Position numbers and translations under genes: made by a program
NCBI GenBank assembly: GCA_023079485.1
Contig: CM041084.1
Span: 129,282,792 to 129,346,791 of the forward strand
Origin: Archilochus colubris
Lineage: Eukaryota > Chordata > Aves > Apodiformes > Trochilidae
Reading direction: 5' to 3'
DNA length: 64,000 nucleotides
Shown here: piece after piece, positions 43,474 through 56,965 of the stretch
Layout: every line of letters begins with the position of its first letter
Numbering within the stretch: the first letter of the stretch is position 1
The notes under the pieces: generated by a model
Databases searched by the model: none
Seen by the model: only the letters and a program-made list of their open reading frames with translations
What the model was told of the DNA's origin: nothing

Positions 43474-46400
43474 CAGAAGATGCAGCACTGAGACCATGGG
43501 GATGTGCCTCTCTGCCATGTGAAGATGAGCAGAAATGAGAGGAAGGAGGTCCCTGCCCACCTCATCTTGGGACCATCCAGCTGACCCCGCTGGCCCTGGT
43601 TCCTCCCGCACGGTGCTCAGAGCTTGGCCCAGCTACCCCCAGATGCGCATCAGTTCCTTACTGCAGCCAACTATTTTTCATCTGCTTTTCAGACTCAGGC
43701 TTGGGACCTTTATTTTAGCTCTAAGATAAACATTTTGAAAACTGTCTTCTTTCTCACACTGCAGGCATGAGGTGTTTTTAATTATCTTAGGGAAGCTTTC
43801 TTTGGCCAGGCCAATTTTATTCACTGTTTCTCTTGTGTAAGTTGGTCTGTTTGTCTTGTGGAGCTGGCCTGTAAACCAGCTATTAGGGGTTTATTGTATA
43901 ACATTATCAGAAAAGTCATCTTTGAAAGAAAATGAAATCACTTATAAGAACTTTTTTCTTTGCAAATAAGTTCATGGAAGCCAAATGATCACCACAGCTG
44001 ACAACCCAAATCTGCTGGAAAATGCTTGCTCCAAGGAATAATCTTTATGTTTACTCATGTTTTAGTCCTGAAATATTTTAAGTGGTGATTTGGGAAGGAC
44101 AAAGAAAGATCCTTCTGTAGGGCGATGATACTGGAGAGGGAAGACTTCTTTATTTTTCAGGCTGATACGTTTCTGAGTCACCAATGCATGATCTGTTCAG
44201 AGACATGCAAGTTCTGCTCATTGCTAGATCTATGTTTCTTTTACAAACACACACTGAGGCACACACACACATAAAGAAAGCAAGCAATAGGGAGGGAAAG
44301 CAGCAGCAATTATTCCACTTACTGGTTTTATCATTGGTTTTGCTGTGCAGATTCTGAAACATATTCTGAGCGTGGGTGATGATGGTTAACTTTAAGAGAC
44401 TTTATGAAGGTTACCTTTGGAAATTTTGACATTCATGACGATCAATGTGCTACTCAGAGGAATTCAGTTACCTTAAACAGGTTAAAACAAAAATTTAATT
44501 TTCCTTTTTTTTTTTTTTTTTTAATTGACATACTTCTGCATTACTGTTTTTTAGAGCTGATGCCATCATTTTTCAGATGACTGTAATTGTATTGCTTTCC
44601 TGCTGACAAAGGGAAAAGAAGTATCTCTCTTAAGGACACCTCAGGAGGAACAAAAAAGCAAGATCATTGTAAGTACCAAAAGGAGACTCCTCAATATTTA
44701 CAGTTTTTTACTATTCAAAAGGTTTCATGAGGAGGCAGTACTGATTCCAGTCAGACCATGAATTTTTGTCTCATTCCTGAGGCACCTCTCATTCACTGAG
44801 AAAACATTTCCAGACTCCTAAAAGACTTCGTCTCAACCTGGAAAATGAAAGAAACACATTTAGAAACTGGCTCTTTCCTGGGCTCTATGTTTGTTGCCTG
44901 TACATTCTAGAGCCCACCCCCATTTCTTCCTTGGGATGCTCTTACACTGGTGACTGCTGATGCCACTGTCTTTAAAAATTTGTACTCCTTCTCACTCCTT
45001 CCATGTTTTGACCACCAGTGAAACCAGAGCACACGAGGTGTTGAATGTTTCAGCTCTGATTTTACACTCTAGTTCATGGGAATACTCAGGAGATCTTACA
45101 TTCCAGGCTTTCCACACAAGCTTGCAGAGGAACAGTATGGGTTACATTTGCATTGGGGCTTAAACATTTCCTTCACTATGACAACAATTAGAGCACTATT
45201 TTCTGTTCCACTGCAAATTAGAGCTGTGAATAACAATGGAGAGATCCAACCACCCAGTGCTCTCTCTGAGTAATCCCTCATGAGCTTGGCAGCTTTGGGG
45301 AACATTGCAGTTCTGCTCTCAGATGTTACTGTGTCTGTGGGAGAATATTCTTCAACCTGTGCTCTAGGGACCACTCGTGGTCTGAAAGACTTAGAGAATG
45401 GTTTGTGAGATCAATCCAAAATAAAGCAACTCTCCCCACTATTTCCACCATCCCCAAACTGTGCAAATCCCCTGCCCCCATCACAGCCTTCAGAGAGCAG
45501 TGTGGTGGGTGTTTGTTGTGGGCATAATTTTTAGTGGATTATTCATGAGGACTATGGCATTAAGACTTCTCAAGCAGCCTTTAGCTTAGTCCTCAAAAAA
45601 GTTAGGGGATCTTTGGATTAAAAAGCATGGACAAACACTGCTTTAGAGAAGTTCATCCACTCTTTTGTGTGTTTGGGAAGGCCTAAAATACCTGCTTCAT
45701 GCATTATCTGTAATCTTTAAAGTCATTCACAAGTTGCTGCATCAGGCTTCCAACTTCCAGCAGGTGCTTAAAACTCATGAATGAAGTATGCTAGATAGAA
45801 CAGTGCTAGTAATAAGTCCCAGCAGTTTCATATTATTTTACTTCACCCCTTTTGTCTCCTGGACACCACCTCAGATGCTGCTGAAGCCCTTACTTCCACT
45901 TTTGCAGTAGGCTGGGTTGGCTTTTCCAGTATAAACATTGCTCCTGGAGTATCTCAGCTACTGCATAGCCTCTGCTCAGATGCAAGTCTTTTCCCTTCCT
46001 CACAGGAGGAGGAGTTTCTGCTGTGCACAATTCCCATTGCAGATTTGTAGCTGCAGGAAGCCAAGCCGGGATGTAAGGTCTACGTCAGATTGTGGAGCAT
46101 GAGACAGGTAGAGATCTCTGCATCAGAGGCTCCTGTGCTATTGCAGACAAAGAGATCATATTTTTACAGGCTCCATCCAGTTTGTTTTCTTGCTCCCACT
46201 ATTTCTGCTGTAAAACTTGTTGAGGTCTTGTTCCACCAGGGCTTGCTAGAAACTTTGTAATTCCAGACACATGTTTATGGTACATATAAGCCTATTTATT
46301 ATGTTCATGCTGCCTGTTATCTTAAACTATTTGTACTGCAGTCACATCCATGGGCCCTACATAGACACTGCTGAGGACCCAGCAAATTCTGCATGTGCAG

Positions 46401-49400
46401 CTGACCCAAAAGGATTCAGGATGAGATTCCAAGCACAAGATGCAAAAAAAAAAAATTGTGCAGAGGAGTCAAACTGGTGTCCTGACTGCTGACAGGTCTG
46501 GTGCCTCTTCCATCAATGGGAATACAGAAATAACCCAAAGTCTTGCTGTGAAAGCCAAATGGAGTGATTGGGAAGAGCCAACAGGAGTGACTGTTCCAGA
46601 CATGGGGGAGGCCAGGATTCACAGCTGGACCTACTTCACCTGAATTCAATTCCTTGAAAAACTAAACTAAAACATTGCCATATCCATGTGCATGCAGGAA
46701 ATCAGAATTCTCTCTTACCTGTACTGGGGCACAGTCTGTTACAAGTGCAAGTTCAAGTCAAGGGTCAGAATGCCTCCCAGTAACCCCCAGCTTACACCAG
46801 CATTTTGGGTATTAGTTACTAAGCAGCTGAAAGAAAGCACAGGGATTCTGATATCGTATTCTGTGACTTCTGCAATGCTTCAATGAGCACCAGCATTTGC
46901 TGAAATAAGTTTTAGGACTGTTCCTATAATTTTTAGCACAATTGCATACTTGTAGGTTGTTGATGAGATCATCTTAACCAATGCTTTACTGCAGTGAATG
47001 TTGAACATTTTACCCTATATCATGTAGCCCTAACTGCAGCTTTCCTCTGCCTGTGGCTTGGTGTATTTAAAGACAGTTTAGAGTAATTTATCATAGTAAA
47101 TTAATGTAGACTTTAGTTTTGGCCAGTCAGTCGTGACACATTTTTAAGCTATGATTTCATTCTGAGCAAAAAGTTAATGGTGACATGTTTAAAACCATGA
47201 TTTTATTCTGCATTATAAGACTTAGTTCTTTATATCAAATAAATAATTTTTTTGGTTCTTTGGTCTCTAAGAAAGAAATAAAAACCACCCATGCACTCTA
47301 AGCCCTGAGTGGCACAGCATGTTGCACCCTAACAAGCAGATAATAGGGCTGGTACCAGTTAAGATATTAATGTATGCCACACAAGGACCCAGTTAACCAG
47401 ACATATCCACAAACACTTCTTCCTCCAAATAATGCTATTTCAAGAAGACAAACATCCCAGTCTCAGGCACTGCTGGCAACCACGCTTCAGTCTCTGCTGT
47501 AAGATCCACTTTTGAGCTGAACATAAAACTCTGCCAGATTTCTACCATCTGAGCTGAAATTTTTCATATGAGGTATTTACCTCAGAGTACTGCTGATGAT
47601 TATTTATAATCAGTGGATTACAATACGGCTTAACTTCTTCAGAGATAAAGGTAGTGAAGCCTGTTTATTTCCTAGCGAAGCAACAACATTGAATTTGTTT
47701 TCTTTTTAAAGTGTGAGGGGAGAAGCATCATGTCCCCATGGCCATATGAAGTGTCACTACAGCACCTCTGGACAGCAGCAGCATGGTCATGGCTAAGAAG
47801 AAGTCCTCATCTTCCATTAGCTCAGTTCTTCCAGTTCCTTAAGTTGTAGTTAAAGATGTCCCATTCAGACTGCGGAAGGATTTCAACTCAAGACTTCTAA
47901 ATTTCATATTAATGTTTTGACCACTGAGAGGTGCCCTGGAGCAGCACATTCCCTGAAGTCAGGTGGTAAGAACCCATTTGTTTTGTAGAGTTCTGAGTCC
48001 TTTAGAAACCATGCCCACCTCCACAGCCCAGGGCTGCAGGGCACTCCCAGGGTAGCTGATGGATGGAGTTATGGAAATCATCCCTAATCTGCTTCAGGCA
48101 GTGACAATGAGATCAGCTGAGAGTGAAGGCAATGTGAGGATGCTCAATGTGCACTGTGTGGTGGCTTCAGTCCATTCAATTGGCAGAGCTCTAGGGTGCA
48201 ATGGGGGAAATGCCATTTTTCACTCAGCACGGCCTTTGCAAAATTAATTTGTCTGCATTACAGGTGTCCAGGTGAAGTGTCTGGGAAGTATGTGTCTGGG
48301 ATACTTCTGGAACTCCTGTGAGTACCTGTTTGACATTAAGTGGGATTCATGAAAAGCTCAGCTCAGTAAAGCATTTGCAGTAGCAGATCCTGAACAAGGG
48401 ATGAGGGGACCCGGAGTTCAGATCACTCCTTGGCAAAACTTCCCCGAGGTTTCCCTCTCTCCTTTTCTCTCCCTTTCAAGGGTGCCCTTTTGGGTTCCCA
48501 AACTAAGACTTTGCCAACAACATCTGGAGAGCAAGAGAGTGCAATAAACAGGAAAGTTAGAGCCTGCCTTTTTCTGCTCTGGGTGGAAAAGAAGACGAAA
48601 GTCCATGGAGCACTTGAGTGAACAACAAATGGCATAAGAACAAATGCAGCAAAAGGGAATGCCAAGGTTGTCATCCCCCGTCAGCAGCTTGGATGGGTTT
48701 CCTCCTCAGAGAAGTGTTGGGGAGGCTTGAGGCGGGACCCTGTGCAGGAAGCAGGTGGTTTGCTTTTCCAAGAGCCAGGCGGGATGGTCAGGGAGCTGCT
48801 CAGGGCCGGGCCAAGCTACAGCAGATGGGCTGCAGTGTGCTCTGCTCAAGGATATTTTTCATGTTATGTGTGGAAAAGAGCAGTAACCCTTGTTTGTTAT
48901 ATGAGGCCTTGTAGGACTTGGTTTGGAAAAAAGCCATTTTTGAGATAAAAAAAAGCCATTAAAAATGTGAGTCACTATAATCACATTCAAAGTGCTCCAG
49001 CATGGCCTTTTATTTGCAAAGACCTCACTATTAAAAAGCAGCTTTTCTTTTTTTTCTTTTTTTTTTTATTTTAAAAGGAAGAATTCTAGCACAAATTACC
49101 TCAGGCTAATTGAGATGACATTACTGAGCTGTTAATTTGAAATTCCTAAAAAAAAAAAACCAAAAAACCCAACTTGGACACCTCAAAGCACTGAATTAAA
49201 GCCATTCATAGTGCAAGTGTACCAGCAAAATAGCTGTGCCTGCTCCATGGTGTAACAAGGGACCTTGAGCTGTAAATTCACCACAATGTTCTCTCCAACA
49301 CAAACACCTTCAAAATCTAGATCCACAAAAGGGCTGGGGGGGACTCATCCCCTGTGCAGGGACAGGAAGGAGGACTAGAAGCACAGGGTCCACTAAGAAG

Positions 49401-52400
49401 CAGATCTTATGCGAATCCTTGGGCATCTCATGGTGGGGATGTCCACAGCCTGAGAAAACTGCTGGTCACCTGAACAATCCAAAGATGCCAGGGCTGGCAT
49501 GTGCATCCCACTGCTCCCTGGGGTTTGGATGCCCCATTCATGTCCTTGCATCCTCTCAGAGGGGAGATGCCCAAGTTGATGCTTTCAAAAAGCATCATCT
49601 CTATGACGCTGTGAGTGGCCAGGGGTAAAGGGAGCGGAAGCCTTTCTGTCCTATATGACAAATCTGAGCATCTTTTCTCTCCAATGCACCATCACCATCC
49701 TCAAGTAGAGCCCAATTGACCTGGTCAGGCTCTCCTTACATCCAGGCACCCCTCCCAAAGCTTATTTACTTATTGAACCTTAAACAGTTGCTGAATGAGT
49801 CACCTTCCTCTCAAGTGCAGGCTGAGCTCTCAAGTCCCACTGGCTCTGGAGAAAGAGCAGCTCAGTGAGGTTGCTCGCTGCTCCTACCTGGTCCCACCAG
49901 GTCTGTGCCCGCCTCTGGGACAGAGGGTTTCATGATCTGTTGTGCTGGGCCTCCTGGGGGACTCTGACCTACTCTTCTCACCAAACTCACTCAGCCATGA
50001 GTCGGAAGTCGAATTGTTGAAAATAATGAAGGCTGCTCCATCTCTGGATGTGCAAGACAGTCACTGTTAAATTAGTGCCAAAGGAGAAAGTGTGGGCACC
50101 TCTAGGGAGAGGTGGCAGCTGAGTGCAGCTCTGGGAAGAGGTGAAGCCCGGCACCCAATTGCAGCACCTGGGTCTGGTCTGCTTCTGGACTGCTACTTCA
50201 CCCCTGCAAGGATGTAATTTTTACTCTGTATTTGGCCAGTTGCAGACAATGGAAAAATGGAGAGAAAGCAGGAAGCAACCACGCAAAACAGCTTGAGGGC
50301 TGACAGAAATGTGTGATGGTGAGAGACTTAAAAGGTCTGTCTGTTTGGCTTAGTCAAAAGCCCAGGTCATCTTACTGTATTTTACTAGAGGGACTTACAG
50401 AGTGCTTTAAATCACTGGCAAAGAACAAACAGCCCCAGGCTAAATCCAGGCAAGTTAAAATAGACATAAGGCACAGTTCAAAAGCAAACAATTACTCACT
50501 GCTAATACAAATTATTAATGGCATTGGTGGATCCTCTTCTTTGACTAAGTAGGAGAGGACAGGGTGCCTTCTTCTGTAGATGGGCCAAAATGTTCACACA
50601 GAAGTGCTTGGAGGAAGTTGGCTGACTGGAGCTGTGCGGGAGGCCAGGCCAGATGACATCGAACAGCGTTCTCATGTAAGGAACCTGACTTTACTGACAC
50701 TGCTGCATTGAATCCTGCAGCACATCCACACACCCAGCATCCCATCAGTACTGTCAGGACATGCCTCTTAGTTAAGTGCTAAATATTGTCTGGAAAAAAA
50801 TAAGCACATGGGTAACTGAGATGCTTAGTAATAGTAAATCATATTCCTGAGGTTCTTTGCCTTGTAAAACACAGAACAGCTGTTCTTGGCAAATTGAATA
50901 GAAGCTCCAGTGCTTTGTTGTTGTTCTCTGTTGCAGTACAATGTGTTACCAGCAGCAGTAACCTGCAGTGACAGGTAAGAACTGCCTAATTAGCAGCCTC
51001 TGTACCATGCAAACTTTCTTACTCTTGGCTGAGGGCGTGATGGAGAATTAGGCAGCATAAGGTTCTGGGCCTGGTACACACACTGTTGTAACTCTAGAAA
51101 AACATTTAAATTATTTTCAATTGGAGAGAAAAATCCCGATCTCGTGTTCATGCTGCTCTGGATGTATGCCCACTAGCTATCAAACAGAAGACAAATGACA
51201 GTACTGCTCTTTCAACCAGTTTAATGATTCTGGCAAAAGATCTGGCAGCAGACTCCAAAGATTTCATCTAGGCAAGGCAATGCCTATTCCAAGAGTGGAA
51301 ATGTCCAGCTGGAGAGCTGGCAAGCACATGTTTGTGCTGGAGCCTTAAATCAATCATTTCTATTTTCCCAGTGTGATCTAGCAAAGTAAAGCAATTGGCT
51401 CCTTCATCAATGGCCACAGGCCACTTTTCATGTTTAAGCTATTAGTGCCATGGGCTACAGTGATACATTGGCTTCATGTAAAACAGTCAGTGTCAGAAAC
51501 ACCTGTTTAATCATTCCTTTACAGTAGCTCCACTTTGAAAACTGTCAACAAATGCCTTGTTGACACTGTCAACAGGGAGTCCTGGAGACCACTGCATGTT
51601 AGTGGTCCTCTGGAGTTTTTCCTCTGTGATCATGCAAAACTCTCCTGCCTCTATGACACATTTCTGATACTCCTGCTGAACACCATCCCCCTCATCATTA
51701 CCTCATGAAATGACACAAATGGTGACTGGCACTGATGGCCGAGTCCACCAGCAGTCAAAATGCTACTGCAGATTTATACTGTTAAATGCACTTCCTCTCT
51801 CAAAGGCTTGGACAAACTTTAAGGGCCTAACTGAAAAACTGGAATTCAGATTAAGTAAAAAAAACCTACTCAAAATCCCCTAGCTCTTTATTTAGGATCC
51901 ATCTCTTGTGCCTGGAAGTTCCTGAGGTGCCAAAAATTCTGCTTCTGTGTATACCCAAAGTTTCCTTTGCTTACCTCAGTGGGAATCACAAAGTGAAAGG
52001 AACATAATCTCAGACTATCTGTGCAAAGTTTGTGCAACTTCCTAGTAGAGTGGTTCCATATAAACACTTCCCAGGTGAAGAGAAATGCCCAGGCAGTTCT
52101 CTATCTTCTTAATAGAGTCACCCTGTGGTGTGTACCCACCATACAGTCTGACTTCCACACAGGAAGGGTCTACTTGTGAGACACTGCATGCTAAAGAGAT
52201 TGCTCAAGAAGCCCAGATCCCTGAGACTGGTTCAGCATGTTTCAAAAATACATTGATGTGCAGTCCAAGGGGCCAGATCAGCTTCATGTGCTCTGAACAG
52301 ATTTAACACATGACAAGAGGATAAGGATCCTATCTAAATGGTCATGACTGCTTAATACATTGAGATTTATTTGCCAGCAAGGACTCCTTTTATAACTCAA

Positions 52401-52848
52401 TGGTTACTACAGCCAGGGTGCTTGGAAGGTGCCTCCATTTCTCCCAGCTTTAAATGGTTGAAACATCTGCCATCTTTCAAGGGAATGTCTTATTTCCACT
52501 GTGGTTCTCTAAGCAGACAATAGTCAGCCTTCAGTCCTAAATGGTTAAAAAAAAAAAAAGCCAAACTAAAATCACATACCAAAATATACGAAATCACAAT
52601 TTAATCACTGCCATGTCACTAATTCTATCCCAGAACCTAGAAACATTTCATACACAGGATTTCTCAAACTCTCTTTTTCTCCTGAAGTGGTGTCAGGTTG
52701 TAAGTCTTCCAGCTTGGCTCTCCAGTAATAATTATAGCAATTATCCTTTATCTCCTTTGGGTCAGTTGCTAACACAGTTCAGCTGATTTCTCCAAATGGA
52801 ACAAAAGAACAAATTCAAAGAAGAAAAAGGGCAAACCCCAGAGGAGAA

Positions 52849-53633
52849 TGTTACGGTCTGAGGTAACATTAAAATTTATTTTTGTTTTGGATCTGCAAAA
52901 CAAAGTCCAACCGTAGAAAGGCCGGGTGCAAGCAGATTTTATTTGACAATTGACACAGGCAAAAATATAGAGCCAGGCAAAAGAGGGAGAGAGGAAAAGA
53001 AGATATAAGAGAGAGAGAAATGTGGTCAGAAAGTGGTAAGAAAGAATGAGAGAGAAAAGTGGAGGAAAAGGGTAAGAAAGTGAGAAGAATGAGAGAGAGA
53101 GTCACCACCAGGGGCCCAGCTGTCTAGCGAGGTTCTTCTGGATGGTGCTGATTCTGGACAGGGTCCAGTGCAGAATGGCAGCGAGTCAAGAGACAACAAA
53201 ACAGCCAGAGCATGGACAGCCATACATACCCCTGAGTCCCTTTTGTTCTGAAGGGGCAGCTGTCAGTCAGCCAGGATCATTAGAAGACAGGCTGCCTGGC
53301 AGGGAGCAGAAGGGTGTAGTCTCCCACCCAGTCATCAGTTCCTATCTTCTTTCAGGTGACATTCCTCCTCTCTTCCAGCCCCCTTAGCCAGGTACTTCAC
53401 AAGTACAATTAAGGTGGCCCAATCATGCCTGGAGGGACGATCCAGCATTGCAGGCTGATGCTCAGAAGAGGGGAGTAATCTCCACCCAGTATGTCTTATC
53501 ACATCCTGAGGTGTCACCCCCTGCTCAGCTCTGGCCAGCCAGGTCCTCCACCCTAGCCAGGGCTATTCACTTTAAAATTGCTCCTTTGAGACAATTGCAA
53601 ATCAGTGAGGTCAGACTCTCACAGAGTGTAACA
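52849..53633 (-). mobile_element. Probable solo LTR of an endogenous retrovirus, 785 bp
   Basis: Bounded by inverted hexamers TGTTAC (52849-52854) and GTAACA (53628-53633), the TG...CA ends of LTRs. On the minus strand a TATA-like CTATATTTTT is followed about 25 nt later by AATAAA (plus 52938-52943), and the 3' end comes about 90 nt after that, giving a U3-R-U5 order. A pyrimidine-rich tract (plus 52970-53105, purine on plus) lies in U3. No gag, pol or env and no second LTR is seen. The flanks ggagaa and agggaa match at 4 of 6 positions, so there is no clear target duplication. The family is not identified. Confidence 0.55.
52970..53105 (+). repeat. Purine-rich (GA) tract inside the LTR candidate
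   Basis: About 135 bp of nearly pure A/G on the plus strand with several GAGAGAGA runs, interrupted by few pyrimidines. Confidence 0.8.
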
Positions 53634-54589
53634 AGGGAAAGCTGAAAGTCATCTCAATCTAATCATCTGTACCCAGGTGATAACAGAATTATTTTTCTCT
53701 GCAAACAACCCATGATCATGCATAAAGTGGGTTAGAAGGGAAAACCACAAGAGGAGACCATTTTGAGTTCAGAAGACTTTTGGTACTAGTCCATCCTTCT
53801 AATGCTGTCTATGTACCTTATAGCTAACAGTTGATGGAAAATAAAAAATCAGTCCTCAGAACAAGTTGTATAGCTAAATGTGTATCCTGGCTTCTAGCTG
53901 ATCTTAGGATACTCCTTGTATCACAAGATGTCTATCTTAGTTCCATATGGAGCCACTCAATTCTCACTATGCACAGCCTGGAGAGCCTGGCTGAGGGTTT
54001 TTCTTCAGAGTCAGACACTAAAAAATGCTTCAAGAAGCTCATAAATGCTGCATTTGGCACATGGTGAGAGAGCTTAGCAGGATGCTTGCTGTATGGTGAA
54101 GATCCTGAGAAGGAGAGAACTAATATCATACTTCCCCTTAAAGAAGAGAGGTCTCACTCCACTGCTCCTTTTCCCTCCTTTCCACAAACCACTTCAGACA
54201 GCTTGGTTGGCTCTGCTTAGAGGTCTAACCCAGCAAAGAGAAGAAAGAAGATGATGCCACAGACTATACAGAATCTCACAGATAGGAAAAAGAAGATGAG
54301 TGTTCTAGCAGAAACAAACCTCTTCAAGCAATTTGCCAGGTGCATGAAACCAGCTTCAAATCACAGAAGCTCAAGACCCTTAGATGTCCCACCTTTGTCC
54401 TTTGACTTAAGGTGACCACTATCCTTACACACAATACATGAGGACACCAAAAGCTTGGCTGAGGAGCAGGCAGTATGCCAGCTGAATGCCTGGCCCCGAC
54501 CAAGGGCAGAAATACAAATCCAGTCCAAAATTCATTCCCTCTTTTGCCAGATGAAACCATTTGGTAAATGCATCCTGGTATTTTATGGC
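53634..54589. other. Intergenic stretch between LTR and CR1 nest
   Basis: No recognised element. An open frame at 53831-54067 has no family resemblance. Confidence 0.5.
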
Positions 54590-54954
54590 AAAATTATGCA
54601 GCATTTACAGGACACCTTGGTGATCAGGGACAGTCAGCATGGGTTTGTGAAAGGCAGGTCTTGCTTGACAAAGCAGGCTATTCCACACCTGGCTGAATAT
54701 GAGCCAGCAGTGTGCCTGGGTGGCCAAGAAGGACTAAGGCCCCTTGTCCTGCATCAGAAATAGTGTGGCCAGCAGGACTAGGGAAGTGATTAACCCACTG
54801 TACTATCAGCTGGTGAGGCTGCATCTCAAATAGTGTGTTCGGTTTTGGGACCCCTACCACAAGAAAGACATAGAGGTGCTGGAGTGAGTCCAGAGAAAAG
54901 GAAAAAAAATGGTGAAGAGCCTGGAAAGCAAGTTATATGAGGAGCATCTGAGGC
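54590..54954 (+). mobile_element. Old CR1 LINE, 5' part of an interrupted copy
   Basis: Carries the block encoding QHGFVKGRSCLT-like residues (around 54636-54672), then an internal deletion, then the region encoding GPLPQERHRGAGVS-type CR1 sequence (tttgggacccctaccacaag). It stops at gaggagcatctgaggc, where a minus-strand CR1 begins. It continues at 55376-55726. Confidence 0.75.
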
Positions 54955-55375
54955 AATCACGGAATGTTTTAAGTTGGAAGAGACCTCCAAGATCATCCAG
55001 TCAGACCTTTGACCTACACCATAATTTAACTACTGAACAATGTCCCCAAGGACCAAATGCCTTTTAAATACCTCCAGGGATGGTGACTCCACCACTGTCC
55101 TGGGCAGGACATTCCAATGCCTGACAAGCCTCTCAGTGAAAAAAGTGTTTACTAACATCCAGCCTAAATGTGCCCTGGCACAGCTTACATCCATTTCCTC
55201 TGGTCCTATCACAGAATCACAGAATCACAGAATCCTAGGGGTTGGAAGGGACCTCGAAAGATCATCTAGTCCTTCCTAAGGAGATGAGGCCATTTCCCTC
55301 CTTGCTCCAAGATCCCTTGAGGTATTTGAAGAGAGGTCTAAGATCTCCTCTCAGCCTCCACTTGTCCAGACTAAA
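54955..55375 (-). mobile_element. CR1 LINE inserted in an older CR1
   Basis: Starts on the plus strand with aatcacggaatgttttaagttgg (decayed octamer and 3' UTR), then the complement of the ORF2 C-terminus. It is itself interrupted at 55210-55272. The flanks repeat atatgag (54936-54942 and 55376-55382), possibly a decayed target duplication. Confidence 0.8.
55210..55272 (-). mobile_element. Very short young CR1 3' end, 63 bp, nested
   Basis: Three perfect octamers followed by cctaggggttggaagggacc and atcatctagtcc. It differs from the 36127 copy at one of 63 bases. The surrounding CR1 is far more diverged, so this is a later insertion or a conversion patch. Confidence 0.85.
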
Positions 55376-55726
55376 ATATGAGTGCAGACAGTGGGGTTGT
55401 TCAGTCTAAAGAAAGGAGGCTTAGGAGAAACACTGTGCTCTCAGCTACCTGAGAAGAGGTTGAAGCAAGGGGGGAGGTTGTCCTCTTCTTCCCCATTAAC
55501 AAGAAAGAGATTTAGATAAGATATTAGAAGAAACTTCTTCACTGAAAGGGTTATTAAACACTGGAATAGGCTGCCCAGGAAGGTGGCTGAATCACCATCC
55601 CTGGAGGTGTTTAGAAGATGTTTAGATGTGGTGCTTAGGAATACGGACTCAATAGAGTTAGGTTAATGGTCGGACTTGATGATCTTAAAGGTCTTTTCCA
55701 AACAGAACAATTCTGTGATTCTGTGA
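55376..55726 (+). mobile_element. Old CR1 LINE, 3' part of the interrupted copy
   Basis: Resumes with gtggggttgttcagtctaaag, the piece expected next after the part ending at 54954. It runs through aactggaataggctgcccag-like sequence and ends with ATTCTGTG octamers near 55711-55726. Confidence 0.85.
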
Positions 55727-56820
55727 AAAATTAAACAGTCTCTCTTTGCTCCAGAGCTCCCAATTCCAGGCCCATGGCCAGTTAATACTTCATCTCTCAC
55801 TGCAGCGTGACCACCAGTGGAACAAGGGCTAACTAAACAAGTCCTGCTGGTTCTGGTCTGTCAAAAATCCCTGGCTGGAGCCTTAGGGACCATGTGAGCC
55901 ATGGCTTGCCCACTCTGCTTACTGATGGTTTGAGTTCCTCAGATCCTGTAGAGGATCCCTTCAAGTAAGTTCAGTCTGCAGGAGCCATTTTTGAAACTTA
56001 TTTCTGGCTCACATTTTGATGTCAGGAAATACATTGCAAGAAAATAACTCATTATTAAAGAGAAAAGCTCAAGAGAGCTTTTTGTATTCAAATTAAAGGC
56101 TTTTCTTTTAGCAGGCAGTTGCCTGTTGTGTTTGCCACCTAAATATCACAAACAGAATCGGGAAATGACATTGATTAGAAACTGATTCTTGAGACAAATC
56201 ATATCCTTGTCTTGGCAGAGCAGTTTTGTATTCTCATCACAAAGTTTTTCCGATCTTGTAATACATTAATTAGTTGGAACATTCTCGCATCTCAAAAATA
56301 ATGTAAAAATCACAAGTTTTTAATTGCACATAATTCCCAACAGTGTTTTGCTCCATAAATTAATTTGAATTACATTCAAGTTTTCAGAGAACATTTTAAC
56401 CCCTGTAATTTTTTTATAAACCCGTAGGAGGAAAAGAAGTTCAAGAAGAAATGCTGTAGTTTAAAACAAGTAATAACTTTGGCAACATATTTTTACCTCT
56501 TGTTTCCTTCTCTAAAGAGAAAACCCTATACCTGGTAAGCCTTATTATCTCCATCATCCCTCCTGAATCATGGAAACAGATTTCAGAAAGATGAACAATC
56601 TTTTTAAAGAGATTAAAGAACAATCATTTTAAAAAGAAAAAAAACCAAAAAAAAATTCTTCATCTGTTTGTTACCCAAGTCACAGAATGAAAAACCACAG
56701 GCCTCCCATTTCCCTCTTTAACACACACTCTCCTTGAGACTTAGAAAGTGGCTTAAATTTGACTTGCAAAAGAAATATAGAGGCATATTTTTCTCTGGAG
56801 AAAGCATACATAAAGAAAGT

Positions 56821-56965
56821 GCTTTTTTTTTGTGGGTTTTTTTGTTGTTTATTTTGTTGTTTGAGGGTTTGTGCTTTTTTTTATAGTTTGGTTTTTGTTT
56901 GGTTTGCTTTTTTTGCTTTTTTTGTTGTTTTGGGGGTTTGTTTGTTTGTTGTTTTTGGTTTTTTA
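56821..56965 (+). repeat. T/G-rich low-complexity tract
   Basis: About 145 bp made almost only of T and G, with repeated TTTTTTG, TTGTTG and GTTTG blocks. The open frame across it is an artefact of composition (Phe/Val/Cys/Leu only). Confidence 0.9.

Larger units (their letters stand above)
37396..52848. other. Intergenic between POP1 and NIPAL2
   Basis: About 15 kb with no recognised exon, RNA gene or repeat family. Minor items are a 17-bp duplication (43433-43473), a 16-bp duplication near 39932-39962, a short CA run near 44257-44270 and T runs near 44505-44522 and 49049-49070. Two overlapping open frames at 42576-42885 are unassigned. Parts could be old decayed repeats or regulatory DNA, which cannot be judged by eye. 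Confidence 0.5.
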
